Of a stretch of DNA of 16,712 nt, positions 15,392 to 16,712 are shown piece after piece; position 1 is the stretch's first letter, and every line of letters begins with the position of its first letter. The translations under genes were made by a program, and so were the position numbers. The stretch comes from JACRDV01 sp024860865 [NCBI: Methanobacteriota archaeon] (GTDB taxonomy: Archaea; JACRDV01). The notes under the pieces were generated by a model. The model saw only the letters and a list, made by a program, of their open reading frames with translations. It had not been told where the DNA came from and did not search any database. Where the stretch lies: NCBI GenBank assembly GCA_024860865.1, contig JACRDV010000050.1, forward strand, positions 1 to 16,712. The letters are read 5' to 3'.

Positions 15392-15392
15392 G
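15365..15392 (-). repeat. Right terminal inverted repeat
   Basis: Inverted partner of 13729-13756; also contains the transposase stop codon. Confidence 0.85.
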
Positions 15393-15399
15393 TAAATCA
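15393..15399 (+). repeat. Target-site duplication, right copy (TAAATCA)
   Basis: Exact repeat of 13722-13728; ends eight bases before the tRNA-Val 5' end. Confidence 0.85.
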
Positions 15400-15407
15400 G
15401 TATATGC

Positions 15408-15480
15408 GGGCCCGTGGTCTAGGGGTTATGACACCTCGTTGACACCGAGGAGGTCGCCGGTTCGAATCCGGCAGGGCCCA
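15408..15480 (+). tRNA. tRNA-Val(GAC)
   Basis: 73-nt cloverleaf: acceptor GGGCCCG, D arm, anticodon stem CCTCG/CGAGG with loop TTGACAC and anticodon GAC (15441-15443), variable AGGTC, T arm GCCGG-TTCGAAT-CCGGC, then AGGGCCC and discriminator A. CCA is not encoded. Acceptor pairs 1-6 are perfect but the last pair is G7-A66 (15414 with 15473), a mismatch where archaeal tRNA-Val normally pairs. An IS ends 15 bp upstream, displacing the native promoter; the right IS end offers TGTAAAAAC (15370-15378) at about -33 as a poor substitute. An integrase follows directly, so the 3' half is probably an attachment site. Confidence 0.92.
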
Positions 15481-15542
15481 CTTTTGCCGTTATTAAGGCA
15501 ACCTCGGACACCCAAAATTATAACCATTATAACTATGACACC

Positions 15543-16391
15543 TTGTTTTGCGAAGAGAGGCTTAAAGAGTTTGTTAAGTGGCTTGAGGTCAACGAAAACA
15601 AAGCTCCGATTACCGTTTATAGGTACAAGAACCTCATAATGAAGATAATTAAAAGCAATATTCCAATCCACGAATACATAGAGAATTTCAAAAGAACGCA
15701 CCATCCAAATGGCTATAAGAACTTGTTGAAGGCATTACGAAATTATGCCAAGTTTCTAAAAAACAAAGAATTTGAAGAATTTGTTAAAGGGTTTAGGTTC
15801 CCGAGCGTTCCTTTCCAATACGAGATTTTGCCTTCAAAGGAAGAAATTATCAAATTTTACAACGAGATTAGAGATTCTCAACTAAAAGCAATTTTCCTAA
15901 TGTTGATTTCGAGCGGATTGAGGATAAACGAGCTTCTTGGCATTAGGGCAAAAGACATCGTTTTCAAAAGGAGAATAATTAACGCTTCTTTAATTCACAA
16001 TGGCACGACCAAGTTTTCCTATATCGCATTTTTCAACGAAGAAGCCGAAAAATCCTTGAAAGAATACTTGAACGGCATAAAATTGGATGCCGATTCTAGG
16101 ATTTTCACAGTGAAAGCAAGAAATGTTCAAGAGCTTTTCAATGAAATCTCAAAAAGATTAGGGATTAAAATAACTCCAAAGACCTTGAGAAAGATTTTCA
16201 CCAACGAGTTAGGGAGAAAGAGGATACCCGATAGGTTCATAGATGCTTTTTGTGGAAGAATACCAAATTCGACCATTGCAAAACATTATAGCGATTTTAG
16301 CCCGGAAAACTTGAAACAAATCTACGATGGAGCCGATTTAAAGGTTCTTAGTCGTACGATAGTCGAACACAACGGCGTTGTTTACGGATAA
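15543..16391 (+). CDS. int: Archaeal SSV-like tyrosine recombinase (integrase)
   Basis: A 282-aa integrase (counted from TTG 15543). An N-terminal core-binding domain (residues 1-85) is followed by the catalytic domain with R127 (SSGLRINELL), K157 (NGTTKFSYI), K213-x-x-R216 (ITPKTLRKIF, Lys in place of the usual His) and nucleophile Y249 (STIAKHYSDFSPENLKQIYD). This K-x-x-R and H-Y-x-D-F-S pattern is typical of archaeal virus/plasmid integrases (archaeal phage-integrase family). All catalytic residues are present. TTG 15543 is the first usable start but has no SD; the frame stays open upstream through the tRNA-Val 3' half to a TGA at 15429, and the NYNHYNYD stretch there parallels the remnant at 12117. 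The true N-terminus may therefore be encoded across the attachment site. Confidence 0.9.
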   Translation: MFCEERLKEFVKWLEVNENKAPITVYRYKNLIMKIIKSNIPIHEYIENFKRTHHPNGYKNLLKALRNYAKFLKNKEFEEFVKGFRFPSVPFQYEILPSKEEIIKFYNEIRDSQLKAIFLMLISSGLRINELLGIRAKDIVFKRRIINASLIHNGTTKFSYIAFFNEEAEKSLKEYLNGIKLDADSRIFTVKARNVQELFNEISKRLGIKITPKTLRKIFTNELGRKRIPDRFIDAFCGRIPNSTIAKHYSDFSPENLKQIYDGADLKVLSRTIVEHNGVVYG

Positions 16392-16509
16392 TTTGACAAA
16401 TTTTAGTATACACTTAGTATTCGTTTTTACGAATTTTTCGAAGAAAAAATAGTTATCGCTTTAGTATAGAAATAGAAAATTAAGGTAGATTTTTAAAACC
16501 TTGTCTTGT
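16392..16509. other. AT-rich gap between convergent genes
   Basis: Just over 100 bases between integrase and the leftward gene. TTCGTTTTTACGAA (about 16420-16433) is a small inverted repeat that could terminate either transcript. Nothing else seen. Confidence 0.35.
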
Positions 16510-16712
16510 TCACATACTCTTATCGGAAAATTCGAATTTTACTTTGTAATATTTCAATGACAAGTTATCATAAGCCGCCACGGCGGAGTCAAGAAATTTA
16601 TCAAACTTATTAACTATTATAACACCTCGAACCCGTTGTCCTTGCTGAGCTAAGTTTCTCCTCACCCAACCGATATATCTCGAAATTTGACCAACTACTT
16701 TATTCGAACTCC
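16510..16712 (-). CDS. Probable RecB-like/DUF91-type nuclease, C-terminal part (runs off window)
   Basis: The last 66 codons of a leftward gene whose start lies beyond the window. The visible sequence includes VVGQISRYIGWVRRNLAQQG, then VRGVIIVNKFDKFLDSAVAA and LKYYKVKFEFSD. QISRY fits the QxxxY motif found after the catalytic core of RecB/NucS-like PD-(D/E)xK nucleases, and the R-Y-x-x-W-V ... V-R-G-V-I-I pattern resembles archaeal DUF91-type proteins. The catalytic D/ExK residues would be outside the window, so activity cannot be judged. Convergent with the integrase; it may belong to the integrated element or to the chromosome. Confidence 0.55.
   Translation of the reverse strand, partial: SSNKVVGQISRYIGWVRRNLAQQGQRVRGVIIVNKFDKFLDSAVAAYDNLSLKYYKVKFEFSDKSM

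Larger units (their letters stand above)
13729..15392 (+). mobile_element. Complete IS1634-like insertion sequence (1664 bp)
   Basis: Bounded by 28-bp inverted repeats (13729-13756 and 15365-15392) matching at 25 of 28 positions, both beginning CCTAAGTTTGCCC, flanked by the 7-bp direct repeat TAAATCA. It carries one full-length DDE transposase gene whose TAG lies inside the right inverted repeat. Perfect target duplication and an uninterrupted transposase argue for recent insertion and possible activity. Family placement (IS1634-like within the IS4 superfamily) is from transposase motifs and could be off by a related group. Confidence 0.9.

Noticed and set aside
15439-15639. Frame starting in the tRNA-Val anticodon loop
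   Set aside because: Reads tRNA sequence and the wrong frame of the integrase.

Overview
The window is archaeal and AT-rich. The evidence is an archaeal 7S SRP RNA, a Cdc48/VAT AAA ATPase, a KaiC-like RecA-fold ATPase, ribosomal protein L41e, an archaeal FtsZ preceded by a ribbon-helix-helix regulator, GGTGA/GAGG Shine-Dalgarno sites with many TTG starts, and TATA-type promoters. An eS26-like zinc domain together with FtsZ fits a TACK-type lineage such as Bathyarchaeia better than a euryarchaeon, but that placement is an inference.

Layout. Positions 1-665 hold a frameshifted 3' remnant of a tyrosine recombinase. Positions 1010-3408 hold a tightly coupled pair: an eS26-like zinc domain fused to a transglutaminase-like protein, then a CBS-pair protein with a C-terminal zinc ribbon. 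Positions 3521-4619 hold a secreted or membrane-anchored coiled-coil protein followed after 1 nt by a 25-codon L41e gene that appears to begin with ACG. Positions 4805-9026 run rightward: an 8-Cys zinc protein, Cdc48, a KaiC-like ATPase and a RimK-like ATP-grasp ligase. Positions 9111-10800 run leftward: a small membrane protein, ftsZ and an RHH regulator reminiscent of the haloarchaeal cdrS-ftsZ pair. A divergent gene of unknown function (11073-11603) leads to SRP RNA and tRNA-Ser(GCT).

From 12090 on, the window is accessory DNA built on tRNA genes. A decayed integrase lies just downstream of tRNA-Ser and is fused to the 3' end of a deleted insertion sequence. Then come a small multiheme cytochrome c-like gene, a 0.6-kb poorly coding stretch, a complete IS1634-like element (13729-15392, 28-bp inverted ends, 7-bp target duplication TAAATCA), tRNA-Val(GAC), and an apparently intact SSV-like archaeal integrase. 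The last 200 bp carry the C-terminus of a probable RecB-like (QxxxY, DUF91-type) nuclease on the opposite strand.

Functional picture: the left and middle parts are housekeeping genes (ribosome, protein unfolding, cell division, protein targeting). The right part is a serial integration site where two related integrases have used neighbouring tRNA genes and one IS family has inserted at least twice. I saw no CRISPR array and no recognisable multi-gene defence system. The most unusual features are the eS26-transglutaminase fusion, the ACG-started L41e, an integrase frame that runs open back into the tRNA-Val 3' half, and an IS lodged 15 bp upstream of that tRNA.
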